Source: Helicobacter aurati
GTDB taxonomy: Bacteria; Campylobacterota; Campylobacteria; Campylobacterales; Helicobacteraceae
DNA length: 39,727 nt
NCBI RefSeq assembly: GCF_003364265.1
Contig: NZ_NXLW01000019.1
Coordinates: forward strand, 1-39,727
Reading direction: 5' to 3'
Part shown: positions 19,345-27,821 of the stretch, in pieces
How positions within the stretch are numbered: the first letter of the stretch is position 1
Layout of the letters: each line of letters starts with the position of its first letter
Program-made: the position numbers and the translations under genes
Notes under the pieces: model-generated
The model's input: the letters and a program-made list of their open reading frames with translations, nothing else
What the model was told of the DNA's origin: nothing
The model's database searches: none

Positions 19345-20559
19345 GTGTTCATTGTAGATCATGAAGCGCAATTGTTATGTAATAATTTTACCAACGTTCA
19401 AGTTCCAAACGGCACCGTAATAATAGAAGGGAATTGGGATAGCTTTGTCAAACAAGCTTATATTAATGCCCTAAATACACAAATACAAAAATATCAAGAA
19501 AATATTCACATTCTTTTTCAACAAGCAAAAGTGGGCATTATTTTTATGTTACTTCTTAAGGACATACTGCAAACACATCGTTTTAATAAAATATTTCTTT
19601 ACGTTGATAACCCACAGATTATGTCATTATTGCCTTTTCTCCTTTCAGATTCTTATCAAGTTTTTGTCAACAACATTGTTTATAAATCATCTACAATTAA
19701 AACGAAGCAAGCCAATACATTACCGCACCATTTGAATCATCAAATACCACAAAAAAATATGCTCATTCGATTTTTTGAAAGTCTGGGTAAATGGTGCTAT
19801 GATTTTTATAAAAATGCTCTTGCTTTTTTTAATTTTATGGGCATGTTTTTACACTTTTTTGCTCTTTCATGTCTCAATCCTTCAAACTTTCGACTTAATT
19901 CATTGATATATCATATTTATGAACACGGATTCAAAGCCCTACCCGTAGGATTGGCAGTATCTCTAATCATAGGTTATGCTATTACTTTACAGGGAGCATA
20001 TCAGCTTAATTCCATGGGAGTACCTATTATGAGTGTAGACACAACAGCAAAGCTCGCTTTACGAGAAATGGGTCCTTTCATTTTGGCTCTAGTAATAGCT
20101 GGTCGCAGTGCATCAAGCTTCACGGCACAACTAGGCGCTATGCGACTAACAGAAGAATTAGCAGCCATGCAGGTCATGAATCTCAACCTATTTTACTTCT
20201 TAATTATCCCTAGAGTTTTGGCTCTAATCATTATCATGCCATTAATGGTCTTCGCAGCAGATGCGGTAGCATTATTTGGCGGTATGGTAGCTATAAAAAC
20301 AAGTGTGAATATAGGATTTGAAATGTATTTAGAAAGATTCTATGAAACTGTTTCTATCGCGCATTTTTGGATAGGGGTGGTTAAAGCACCGGTATTTGGT
20401 GCAATCATTGGAATTGTAGGTTGTTTTCGTGGGCTAGAATGCAAAGGAGACACACAATCTATTGGCAGAATGACAACTATCAGCGTAGTAAACGCAATTT
20501 TTTGGATTATCATGGCAAACGCAATTTTCTCCTTTATTTTTACAAGGTTTAATCTATGA
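19345..20559 (+). CDS. mlaE: MlaE-type ABC transporter permease
   Basis: Inner-membrane permease of an MCE/Mla lipid transporter, thought to move phospholipids between inner and outer membrane. Residues 1-135 are soluble and look like a STAS-like domain, which many Campylobacterota MlaE proteins carry. The permease domain has the family motifs GFKALPVGLAVSLIIGYAI, REMGPFILALVIAGRSASSFTAQLGAMRLTEELAAM and PRVLALIIIMPLM, with five or so membrane helices. The start is a GTG after TTAAGGA. It overlaps the ATPase gene by 4 bases (ATGA), so the two are coupled. The order permease-ATPase-MCE-lipoprotein matches H. pylori HP1466-HP1463. Confidence 0.93.
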   Translation: MFIVDHEAQLLCNNFTNVQVPNGTVIIEGNWDSFVKQAYINALNTQIQKYQENIHILFQQAKVGIIFMLLLKDILQTHRFNKIFLYVDNPQIMSLLPFLLSDSYQVFVNNIVYKSSTIKTKQANTLPHHLNHQIPQKNMLIRFFESLGKWCYDFYKNALAFFNFMGMFLHFFALSCLNPSNFRLNSLIYHIYEHGFKALPVGLAVSLIIGYAITLQGAYQLNSMGVPIMSVDTTAKLALREMGPFILALVIAGRSASSFTAQLGAMRLTEELAAMQVMNLNLFYFLIIPRVLALIIIMPLMVFAADAVALFGGMVAIKTSVNIGFEMYLERFYETVSIAHFWIGVVKAPVFGAIIGIVGCFRGLECKGDTQSIGRMTTISVVNAIFWIIMANAIFSFIFTRFNL

Positions 20560-21332
20560 AAATCATTGAAGTTAATAATCTATGCACTTACTACGGTGAA
20601 ACGATGATACACGACAATATTGGTTTCCATGTCAATAAAGGTGAAATATTTTCAATACTTGGTGGAAGTGGGAGCGGTAAAACAACCTTGCTACACACAC
20701 TTATTTTCTTGCACAGGCCAAAAAGTGGCAACATTAAGATTCTTAATACGGATATATGGAATCTAAAAGATCATAATAAGCACACAATCATGCAAAAAAT
20801 AGGTGTAGTATTCCAATTTGGGGCACTTTTTAGTTCCCTAACTGTATTAGAAAATGTAACAAGCCTCTTAGAAGAATACTCATATTTTCCCTCACATCTC
20901 TACCCAGAAATTGCGAAGTTTTGGCTCTCAACCGTAGGTCTCGACAGCACCATCTATAATAAATATGCCAATGAATTAAGTGGCGGTATGAGAAAACGTG
21001 TCGCATTGGCTAGAGCTCTAAGCACAGAACCTGATATTCTTTTTTTAGACGAGCCCACAAGTGGATTAGACCCCGCAAACGCATGCAAATTTGATGATCT
21101 CATCTTGTCTTTAAAGGAAAAATTCGGCGTAACTATTATCATGATCACTCATGACCTAGATAGCATTAAAAATGTAACGAACAGATTCATTCTCTTAGCA
21201 GATAAAAAAATTGAATTTAGTGGAACTCTTCAGGAATTTGCTAACGAAGCAAACGCTGGCAAACATAAGGGTAGCCTTTTTCACTCTACTAGAGGCGAAA
21301 AATATTGGAAAATAGAGCACATTAATAATTAG
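20556..21332 (+). CDS. mlaF: MlaF-type ABC transporter ATPase
   Basis: ATP-hydrolysing subunit of the Mla transporter. Walker A is GGSGSGKTT (36-44), the Q-loop is VVFQFGALF, the signature is LSGGMRKRVALARAL, Walker B is ILFLDEPTSGLDP, and the H-loop is MITHDL. QFGALFSSLTVLENV is typical of the MlaF subfamily rather than of other ABC ATPases. All catalytic residues are present. It is 258 residues long, of normal size. It begins inside the permease stop and is followed after 15 bases by the MCE protein. Confidence 0.96.
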   Translation: MKIIEVNNLCTYYGETMIHDNIGFHVNKGEIFSILGGSGSGKTTLLHTLIFLHRPKSGNIKILNTDIWNLKDHNKHTIMQKIGVVFQFGALFSSLTVLENVTSLLEEYSYFPSHLYPEIAKFWLSTVGLDSTIYNKYANELSGGMRKRVALARALSTEPDILFLDEPTSGLDPANACKFDDLILSLKEKFGVTIIMITHDLDSIKNVTNRFILLADKKIEFSGTLQEFANEANAGKHKGSLFHSTRGEKYWKIEHINN

Positions 21333-21347
21333 GATATAGGGAAATAC

Positions 21348-22115
21348 ATGGAGCGCAATATTAACTATGTGGTAATTGGTGCAATCTTTTGTGCTTTGAC
21401 AATAGCCATGATTGCCTTTATTTTTTGGATTGGAAGATTTGGAATTGACGAAAGAAGAGTAAGAATCTACCATGTTTATACTCAAGATGAAATTGCTGGT
21501 ATTAGCATAAATACTCCAGTAAAGTACAAAGGCATTACTGTGGGAAACATAGTCGGAATTGGATTCAAAGATGGCGAAATTGGTACCGTACAATTAGACG
21601 TCGCTATCAACAAAAAAATTCCTGTTCGTGAAGGATCAGAATTGATTGTTGATTCCGATGGATTTGTAGGAATGGGTTACCTCAAGCTCAAACAGAATGA
21701 AAATGGCAATATTATTGCCGAAGATTCTAAAGCGAACCTCATTTTATCAAAAAATGCTCTAAGCAGACTAATGGGCGATGCCGAAGGAATAAGTGCCGAT
21801 GTACAGCAAATTTTACACAATGTTAAAGTGATAACAGACAGCAAAACACTAGACGAGGTACTTAATATACTATATTCTTTTCAAAGTACTCGCGACCGTC
21901 TTGACGAAACGCTCGCTAACGCAAATAAGTTTATAACGGATCTAGATAGGACTTTATTACGCGGAGACTTTAACTTCAAAGAGATTCTAATCCCTATCGT
22001 CAATAAAACACAAGATAGCCTTTATTTACTGAATACCTTCTTAGAAAAAATAAGCCACTTCTTTGATAGACTAGAGAGAGACCCCTATGATGCGCTGCTT
22101 GGAAAACGCAACTAA
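21348..22115 (+). CDS. mlaD: MlaD-type MCE-domain protein
   Basis: Periplasmic substrate-binding part of the Mla transporter, anchored in the inner membrane. One N-terminal membrane helix (about 7-27, VVIGAIFCALTIAMIAFIFWIG) is followed by one MCE domain. Its hallmark segment is AGISINTPVKYKGITVGNIVGIGF, then VREGSELIVDSDGFVGMGYLKL. The C-terminal 120 residues are helical and amphipathic, as in MlaD proteins that form hexameric rings. The length of 255 residues is usual for the Helicobacter version. The family is also used for mammalian-cell-entry proteins, but the operon points to lipid transport. Confidence 0.94.
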   Translation: MERNINYVVIGAIFCALTIAMIAFIFWIGRFGIDERRVRIYHVYTQDEIAGISINTPVKYKGITVGNIVGIGFKDGEIGTVQLDVAINKKIPVREGSELIVDSDGFVGMGYLKLKQNENGNIIAEDSKANLILSKNALSRLMGDAEGISADVQQILHNVKVITDSKTLDEVLNILYSFQSTRDRLDETLANANKFITDLDRTLLRGDFNFKEILIPIVNKTQDSLYLLNTFLEKISHFFDRLERDPYDALLGKRN

Positions 22116-22141
22116 TTTATTTGACTTTTTAAGGAGATAAT

Positions 22142-22720
22142 ATGCAATTAATACAATACATTGGTATTGCCGTTCTCGCAACAATACTGCAAGGTTGCAT
22201 TACTGTGAAACTCAAATCTGTACTTCCAGAGCAAGCATATTACAGCCTCGATAATATTAAATTAGAACCACATTGCAAGGCTATGAATGCTTCTTTTGGA
22301 ATACATATTTCCATCCTTTCCCCATACGATGGCAAAGATATTCTAGTATATGACGAACAATCTCAAATCAAAATACTCCCTTACTATAAATGGATTGATT
22401 TACCAAAAAACATGATTCGCAACAGCATTATTAAAGCAGGATTAAATGCTTGTATACAGGTAGAACAAACCCCATCGATTAATCAAAAACTCAACACCCT
22501 ACAAATACATATCAATGAGTTATATGTAGAAAGAGATTCTCAAAACCAAAACTACACAGGGTATGTTTATCTGGATTATGAACTTAAAGGATTTGATTCC
22601 AAACGTATTAAAAACGGCATTGTGATAACTACTACAAAAGATTCCAATCCAGTTAAATCTTTGCAAAATGCTATGAATGAATCTATACAGAAAATATTGA
22701 CGCAAATCAAAATGTCTTAA
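22142..22720 (+). CDS. ABC-transport auxiliary lipoprotein (PqiC-like)
   Basis: A 192-residue predicted lipoprotein, lipobox ILQGC with Cys19. It lies last in the Mla operon, 26 bases after the MCE gene, with a good AAGGAG ribosome site. The sequence AYYSLDNIKLEPHCK, then an alternating strand pattern (FGIHISILSPYDGKDILVYDE), fits the ABC_trans_aux/PqiC family, whose members sit in the outer membrane and pair with MCE transporters. The MlaA and MlaC genes of the E. coli type are not in the window, so this protein may be the outer-membrane partner. I infer that from context. Confidence 0.75.
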   Translation: MQLIQYIGIAVLATILQGCITVKLKSVLPEQAYYSLDNIKLEPHCKAMNASFGIHISILSPYDGKDILVYDEQSQIKILPYYKWIDLPKNMIRNSIIKAGLNACIQVEQTPSINQKLNTLQIHINELYVERDSQNQNYTGYVYLDYELKGFDSKRIKNGIVITTTKDSNPVKSLQNAMNESIQKILTQIKMS

Positions 22721-22736
22721 TATTAATAAAGTGAAG

Positions 22737-23309
22737 TCATCTCACTCCCTCCCAACGTCTGAAAAAATTGTGAGGTATTTTTAATAAGTCAAAATATTTA
22801 CCAACTAAAAAATTATGTAAAGATTCTAAATCTATAACATCACTGTAATATCCAACAATCGGCGGTGCAATACAAACACCAAGCGAAGAAAGCTTTGCCA
22901 TATTTTCTAAGAGAATTGCATTCAAAGGCATCTCACGAATACCCAATATAAGACTTCGTTTTTCTTTCAAACATATAGCCGCTATACGCGTAAGAAGATT
23001 ATCTTGGATTCCGCTTGCAATACGCGAAAGAGTATTGCTACTTGTCGGTAAAATAAGACATGATTCAAAAAGAAAACTCCCGCTAGCCAAAGGACTACCA
23101 AGAGAATCTTGAATTTCTAAATTATGTGTTCGCAAACTACCAATAAGCCACTTAAGATCCTGTTTCTTTTCTGCGCGACAAAGCGCATAAGCATTCTTAC
23201 TTGGCACAACGAATAGCTTAATATCCAAAGGTAATTTCTTGATAAAATGCAAACTTAATTCTAAACAACTACCACCACTAATTCCCAAAACAAGTATCCG
23301 TTCAGTCAT
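22737..23309 (-). CDS. ubiX: Flavin prenyltransferase UbiX
   Basis: Makes prenylated FMN, the cofactor of UbiD-type decarboxylases, used in menaquinone or ubiquinone pathways. The 190 residues contain ISGGSC near the N-terminus. The core flavin-binding motif is LPTSSNTLSRIASGIQDNLLTRIA, then KEKRSLILGIREMPLN and the C-terminal PPIVGYY. All these are family signatures. The start has AAAGGA at the right distance. It is convergent with the Mla operon, 16 bases away, and no ubiD is in the window. Confidence 0.94.
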   Translation of the reverse strand: MTERILVLGISGGSCLELSLHFIKKLPLDIKLFVVPSKNAYALCRAEKKQDLKWLIGSLRTHNLEIQDSLGSPLASGSFLFESCLILPTSSNTLSRIASGIQDNLLTRIAAICLKEKRSLILGIREMPLNAILLENMAKLSSLGVCIAPPIVGYYSDVIDLESLHNFLVGKYFDLLKIPHNFFRRWEGVR

Positions 23310-23631
23310 TATATTCCTTTCGCTTTATTCATAAGCGAGACTCAACTATTTACATTGATTCAATAAAAATAAATTATACAAAATCTATTGAATTTTTAAC
23401 CAAGAAAGCTCCAAGCAAAATAGTTCGTACAAAACTGAAACTGCTAAATATCGTAGAGAAAGAATATTGCCGAATATTTGCTTTTTATTAGTAGCATTCG
23501 CAATATAGTTGTATATGCAAATGCTTCTCTCATCAATAATTTTTAAGTAAACTATGCAACAGATTTGAATTGTGCTAAATTATTGCATACTAAACAAGTA
23601 ATAAATTATTTTAGTTTTTTGGGAGCTTTTA
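23310..23631. other. Gene-free stretch between ubiX and the efflux genes
   Basis: 322 AT-rich bases. It holds an imperfect inverted repeat, AATATTGC(C)GAAT at 23464-23475 with ATTCGCAATAT at 23496-23506, of unknown role. A divergent promoter pair must lie here, but I cannot pick the boxes with confidence. No small ORF with a ribosome site stands out. Confidence 0.5.
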
Positions 23632-25038
23632 ATGCCGTTATATAAAAAATATACTGCGATTTTATACGTACTGTTGTCAATCTCTTTATTTGCCCTATTC
23701 TCTCTTTCATCTCTCTGGGGAAATAACAATCACAATTCCTTTGACTCCGCTAGTATTCTCTTGCGACATGACAACACGCAAAATGCTGCTGCAGATTCCA
23801 ACCAGCTAGAATCTATTCTGCAAAAAGACAATGCTAATGGACTCACTTTAAAGGAGCTACTCAATAGCGCAAATAATAATTTATCGCTTCAAGCACAAAA
23901 TCTTCTAAGCGAACAGGCGCAAAAAGACTACCTACTTGCAAAACTGAACTTCATTCCTACACTTAATGTGCAATATAATGCGAATCACGTAAGTGCTAGC
24001 ACGCCTACAAGTTGGCAAACACAAAACGTGCAGGTAAGTTTTAATTGGACTCTTGATTATGCTAATTATCAAGCAATAAAGGAAAAGGGGGCAACCGCAG
24101 AAAAGAGTCTCTATGACGCGAAATATGCTAAGCAAAATATTTATCTACAAGTAGTACAACAATACTACACATATTTCAATAATGAATCTACGCTTATTAC
24201 CTTGCAGCAAAAGCTACAACAGATTCAATCCGACGTAAATAGAGTGCAACAACTCTACGAACAAGGACTAAAAACTATTAGCGATTTAGAATCTTTAAAA
24301 TCCCAAGCCTCTTTGACGGAATACCAAATCAATGATGCGCAATTAGCATTAACCCAGAGCAAATTGCTCTTGGAATATTTGACTAATTTGACAATCAACA
24401 ATATTAAACGAGTCAATATCTCCGATCCAACCTATCTATTAGAAAATAGAAGCGACATTAAATCGCTTGAGTTTCAAATTAAAGCACAAAAGCATCTTAA
24501 TGCGCAATTACATTATTTTCCGACACTTTCTTTACAAGACAATTATACGTACAACATCCAGATTCCCAACTTTGCCCAACAACTCTTAACCAATTCAGGC
24601 GGTATTGGAGGATTTGCGGCTACGTATGCTGATCATTATAATTCTTTTGCTGTAACTCTCAATTATGCGCTTTTCGCGAAAATTGGACAAAGTGTGCAAA
24701 AACAATCTTTCACACTCGCAACTCTTGCTAACGAAAAAACACTTTCTTATAAAAAAAATGAACAAAAAAAAGATGAAGAGCTTTACCGTAAGGCAATAGA
24801 AGTAGCAAAAAATCAGATTGCAAGTGCAAAAACAAGCCTTATATCAGCCAATCTTTCTTATGACAATATGAAAAAAAGATATGAGGCAAATCTCGTAACC
24901 TTTACCGAATATTTACAGGCATTAAGCACTAAATATGACGCAGAATCTACTTTAATTCAAGCCCTAAATAACTACGAAATACAAAAAGCTAATTATATTT
25001 TTTATAGCGGGCAAGAAATCGAAAAGTATGTGCAGTAA
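23632..25038 (+). CDS. TolC-family outer membrane efflux protein
   Basis: Outer-membrane channel of a tripartite exporter. The N-terminus is a signal/anchor helix (about 8-30) and the mature part starts with a Asn/Ser/Gln-rich linker. Two outer membrane efflux repeats follow, with long coiled-coil helices (LQQKLQQIQSDVNRVQQLYEQGL; later KKDEELYRKAIEVAKNQIASAKTSL) and strands in FIPTLNVQYNANHV and YFPTLSLQDNYTYNI. The 468 residues match the family. The neighbour is a membrane fusion protein, as in the H. pylori HP1489-HP1488 pair. The ribosome site is GGGAG. Substrate unknown. Confidence 0.9.
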   Translation: MPLYKKYTAILYVLLSISLFALFSLSSLWGNNNHNSFDSASILLRHDNTQNAAADSNQLESILQKDNANGLTLKELLNSANNNLSLQAQNLLSEQAQKDYLLAKLNFIPTLNVQYNANHVSASTPTSWQTQNVQVSFNWTLDYANYQAIKEKGATAEKSLYDAKYAKQNIYLQVVQQYYTYFNNESTLITLQQKLQQIQSDVNRVQQLYEQGLKTISDLESLKSQASLTEYQINDAQLALTQSKLLLEYLTNLTINNIKRVNISDPTYLLENRSDIKSLEFQIKAQKHLNAQLHYFPTLSLQDNYTYNIQIPNFAQQLLTNSGGIGGFAATYADHYNSFAVTLNYALFAKIGQSVQKQSFTLATLANEKTLSYKKNEQKKDEELYRKAIEVAKNQIASAKTSLISANLSYDNMKKRYEANLVTFTEYLQALSTKYDAESTLIQALNNYEIQKANYIFYSGQEIEKYVQ

Positions 25039-25077
25039 TTATCAGCCATACTTTAAATCGATTGCTAGGAGAATTCA

Positions 25078-25824
25078 TTGAAAAACGTTTTATTAATTAT
25101 CTTTGTGTCGTTGTTTCCTGCCTTATGTGTTGAGCAAAAAGTTTATGCAATATTCAATGTGGCAGCAGTGCGTGATGCTAACCTTATGATGGATACTAGC
25201 GGTATCGTAGCTCATATTTTCGTGGACGTTGGCACAGAAGTCAAAAAAGACGACGTTTTGCTTGCACTTTCTAATGAAGATAAGATTCAGAACGTAAACA
25301 TGCAACGTGCTCAACTTGAGGGAGCAAAAGCACAATATATATTCGCAAAAAACCAATATGAAAGATATAAGCGCAGTGGAAATGCTATCGACAAAAACAC
25401 TTTGGAGCAAAACTACTCCAACTTTAAGAATCTTGAAAGCACATACAACAATTTGCAATACAACATGCAATATCAAAGTGAAATATTAAAACGTACAACA
25501 TTAATTGCTCCTTTTGACGGAGTCATAGCAAGCAAAAATATTGAACTAGGCGACGGTGTCGGTGCAAATCAAACGAAACTTTTTAGACTTATCAGCAACG
25601 AAAGAAAACTTATTATCCAGTTTGATTCTAAATACCTACCCTTAGTAAAAGTAGGGGATATTTATCGCTATAAAGTTGACGGTAAGGGGGCAGAACGAGA
25701 ATCAAAAATCTATAAAATCTATCCTGCTGTGGATATTAACACTCGCAAAGTAAGTGCGGAGGTGAGTGCGCCAAGCGATTTACAACCGGGGCTATTTGGC
25801 GACGGATATATTATGATAAAATAA
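25078..25824 (+). CDS. HlyD/RND-type membrane fusion protein
   Basis: Periplasmic adaptor linking an inner-membrane exporter to the TolC-like channel. A signal peptide (MKNVLLIIFVSLFPALC) is followed by a biotinyl-lipoyl half (MDTSGIVAHIFVDVGTEVKKDDVLLAL), then a helical hairpin of about 60 residues. The second lipoyl half is TLIAPFDGVIASKNIELGDGV and a beta-barrel domain follows. The start is a TTG after AGGAG, 39 bases after the TolC gene. At 248 residues it is short for the family. In H. pylori the next genes are ABC-2 permeases (HP1487-HP1486); none is present here, so the inner-membrane partner must be elsewhere. Confidence 0.88.
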   Translation: MKNVLLIIFVSLFPALCVEQKVYAIFNVAAVRDANLMMDTSGIVAHIFVDVGTEVKKDDVLLALSNEDKIQNVNMQRAQLEGAKAQYIFAKNQYERYKRSGNAIDKNTLEQNYSNFKNLESTYNNLQYNMQYQSEILKRTTLIAPFDGVIASKNIELGDGVGANQTKLFRLISNERKLIIQFDSKYLPLVKVGDIYRYKVDGKGAERESKIYKIYPAVDINTRKVSAEVSAPSDLQPGLFGDGYIMIK

Positions 25825-26097
25825 AATTGAATAATAATTCATAAGCACAAAAATTCTATGAAGATGCTTATAATGTAAATTGGGTAATGCAAAATCACCG
25901 TTGAACTACTCTCGAATAGTTACTAATTTATTGCTAATTTGCCTTTTACCTGCTAGTTTATAAGATGCTGCTTTATAATTTCTGTGTAGACTCCTAAGAT
26001 TTAGATTTATAATATTTATTGAGACATTACGACACAGCAACACTAACGTTTTATTTCAGTAGTTTCATACCGCAATAACATTGGTTATCTACGCCCA

Positions 26098-27357
26098 TTA
26101 GTCATCCTCATCGCCATTTTCTGCTGCCTCAGAATCTTGGGACTTTATAAGAGTGCGGATAACTATCGAATCGCTTTCTTCTGCAATAAAGGTGTTGGTA
26201 ATAAAATCACTAATTTCTTTTTTTGCATTGGTAGCAAATTTCGTAAATGCCCGTTTATTTGTCCCGCTTAACTCACTACGTGCCGTCTTAATTTGCCCTA
26301 AAGGATTAATTGGTGTATTGTTTTTATACACACCAAAATGCAAATGCGGTCCCGTGCTAAGTCCTGTGCTGCCAACATTTCCTATATAAGCACCTTGACG
26401 AATAAACACGCCGGGTTTAGAACCTCTACCTATCTTACTCATGTGCGCATACAACGTCTTAATGCCGCCTGAATGTTGGATTTCAACTACTTTACCATAA
26501 CCACCCTTTATTCCCGCAAAAATAATCTTACCTTCACCAGCCGCATAAATTGGCGTTCCTGTTGGTGCAGAAAAATCCACTCCATAATGCGGTCTTATAT
26601 AACCTAAAATAGGATGTTTTCGTCCTGACGAAAACCTTGAACTGATACGGCGATATTTGACCGGGGTAATTAAAAAGAAACTTGCCATCTCTTTACCATC
26701 TTCACTATAATAACGATTCTGAAATCCAAAGAGATAATGAAATTTCTTATTTGATTCTACAGCTATGGATTCTATCTGCGGGGACCCGATGGGTTTACCC
26801 AAACGGTATTTGCGATAATAAACAATGGCTACACGGTCTCCTTTTTGCATAATTTGCCTTAACCTATAAGCTACAAGAAATTCCTGATTGAGTTTAGAAT
26901 CTCGTGTAGCGGCATAAAGAGCACTAGAAGGTCCGCCCCCGTCTTGTACCTTAGCAACAACCTTTTGTTTTGTGTGCAAAGAAATTATGGGTGCAATATC
27001 CATCTTATAAAGATTAGAAGAAAAATCAAAAAAGATTCTAACTTGTGTTTCCGCATTTAAAGGGAGAAAGGCTTGCAATAACTTGCCTCTTGAATCTCTA
27101 ACAACAAAAATGTCCGAATCTGTTTTAACATCTGCGACTAATTCTTTATCTTCGGGAGTAAGGCTGTAATAAGTACTCTCTGGAATGTCATTTTTTATCA
27201 GGAATCCCAAAAGAGTAGAGCCATATTCCCATTTAAAACGTTCGGCATAAACTGCATGGAATCCTCTTTGTTTGTTTGTTATATCAGATGCTAGCACGTT
27301 TTGCAAAGTAACGAGAAAATATCCTACACAACACAACATTAAAAAATACAAACGCAT
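26098..27357 (-). CDS. csd3: M23 peptidoglycan DD-endo/carboxypeptidase, Csd3-like
   Basis: Periplasmic zinc peptidase that trims muropeptides and sets helical shape; H. pylori Csd3/HdpA (HP0506) and Campylobacter Pgp3 are the counterparts. The signal peptide is MRLYFLMLCCVGYFLVTLQNVLAS. The middle 250 residues match the Csd3-specific N-terminal domains. The LytM domain has zinc-binding HYGVD and HLHFG, with the intervening catalytic HM in LYAHMSKIG. The C-terminal tail after about residue 350 ends in an acidic stretch (AAENGDEDD). I chose the ATG at 27357, giving 419 residues; a TTG 33 bases earlier spoils the signal peptide. AAGGA precedes it. Confidence 0.9.
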   Translation of the reverse strand: MRLYFLMLCCVGYFLVTLQNVLASDITNKQRGFHAVYAERFKWEYGSTLLGFLIKNDIPESTYYSLTPEDKELVADVKTDSDIFVVRDSRGKLLQAFLPLNAETQVRIFFDFSSNLYKMDIAPIISLHTKQKVVAKVQDGGGPSSALYAATRDSKLNQEFLVAYRLRQIMQKGDRVAIVYYRKYRLGKPIGSPQIESIAVESNKKFHYLFGFQNRYYSEDGKEMASFFLITPVKYRRISSRFSSGRKHPILGYIRPHYGVDFSAPTGTPIYAAGEGKIIFAGIKGGYGKVVEIQHSGGIKTLYAHMSKIGRGSKPGVFIRQGAYIGNVGSTGLSTGPHLHFGVYKNNTPINPLGQIKTARSELSGTNKRAFTKFATNAKKEISDFITNTFIAEESDSIVIRTLIKSQDSEAAENGDEDD

Positions 27358-27569
27358 ACTCAAAGATTCCTTAGTTGAAGAAAATAACAACCAAATAATT
27401 AAATGAACTATGTTACAATGTTGGTATTATATTTGCTAGTTTCTTTAGTAAATATTTGGAGCAGAGCTTTATTATATCATATTCCAAAGAATAATAGATT
27501 CTCCGCTATTTAGATTTATGGCTTTATCGTTATAGCGAGAGCAGATTGGAACATTATCCTTGTTTATCA

Positions 27570-27579
27570 GGGGGGGGGG
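27570..27579 (+). repeat. G10 homopolymer at a ribosome-binding position
   Basis: Ten consecutive G ending 9 bases before the ATG of a 55-residue membrane protein, where the Shine-Dalgarno sequence should be. The tract is not part of a longer frame with an ATG: in the same frame no ATG follows the stop at 27511-27513. Tracts of this length are unstable in Helicobacter. Confidence 0.93.
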
Positions 27580-27588
27580 CAAATTATT

Positions 27589-27756
27589 ATGCGAGACTTT
27601 ATTTACCCTACAATAGTTTTTATACTCTTTCTATATGGTGTGGGTTTTATGACATTTTACACGTACAGAGGGGCTGCATCTTATGAAGGAGGTAGAAAAG
27701 GCACCGTTACGACGGTAGAAGATTTCCAATCAGAAATCAACAAAAAAATCAAATAA
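27589..27756 (+). CDS. Small single-helix membrane protein, unknown
   Basis: A 55-residue frame below common length cut-offs. It has one N-terminal membrane helix (about 5-24, IYPTIVFILFLYGVGFMTFY) and a charged, soluble tail (EGGRKGTVTTVEDFQSEINKKIK). I do not recognise a family. A G10 tract replaces the normal ribosome site. It lies directly before flgM, and its last codons overlap the -35 element of the flgM sigma-28 promoter. A role in the flagellar system or the cell envelope is possible but unproven. The coherent hydrophobic-then-charged layout makes a real gene likely. Confidence 0.65.
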   Translation: MRDFIYPTIVFILFLYGVGFMTFYTYRGAASYEGGRKGTVTTVEDFQSEINKKIK

Positions 27757-27761
27757 ATATA

Positions 27762-27788
27762 TAAAATTATCGTGAAATTTGTCGATTA
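27762..27788 (+). promoter_or_regulatory. Sigma-28 (FliA) promoter of flgM
   Basis: TAAA at 27762-27765, exactly 15 bases of spacer, then GTCGATTA at 27781-27788. The consensus is TAAA-N15-GCCGATAA. It is 33 bases upstream of the flgM ATG. FlgM is the anti-sigma-28 factor, so the promoter closes a feedback loop. Confidence 0.7.
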
Positions 27789-27821
27789 TTTTTTACGAGA
27801 TTAATAATGTAAGGAGACATT

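Noticed and set aside
25841-25871. ATAAGCA/TGCTTAT repeat after the membrane fusion protein as a terminator
   Set aside because: Only 7 base pairs with a 17-base loop and no T run.
27546-27566. TTGGAAC...TTGT as a sigma-54 promoter before the small membrane protein
   Set aside because: The spacing is 2 bases too long for the GG-N10-GC rule and the GC is missing (GT).
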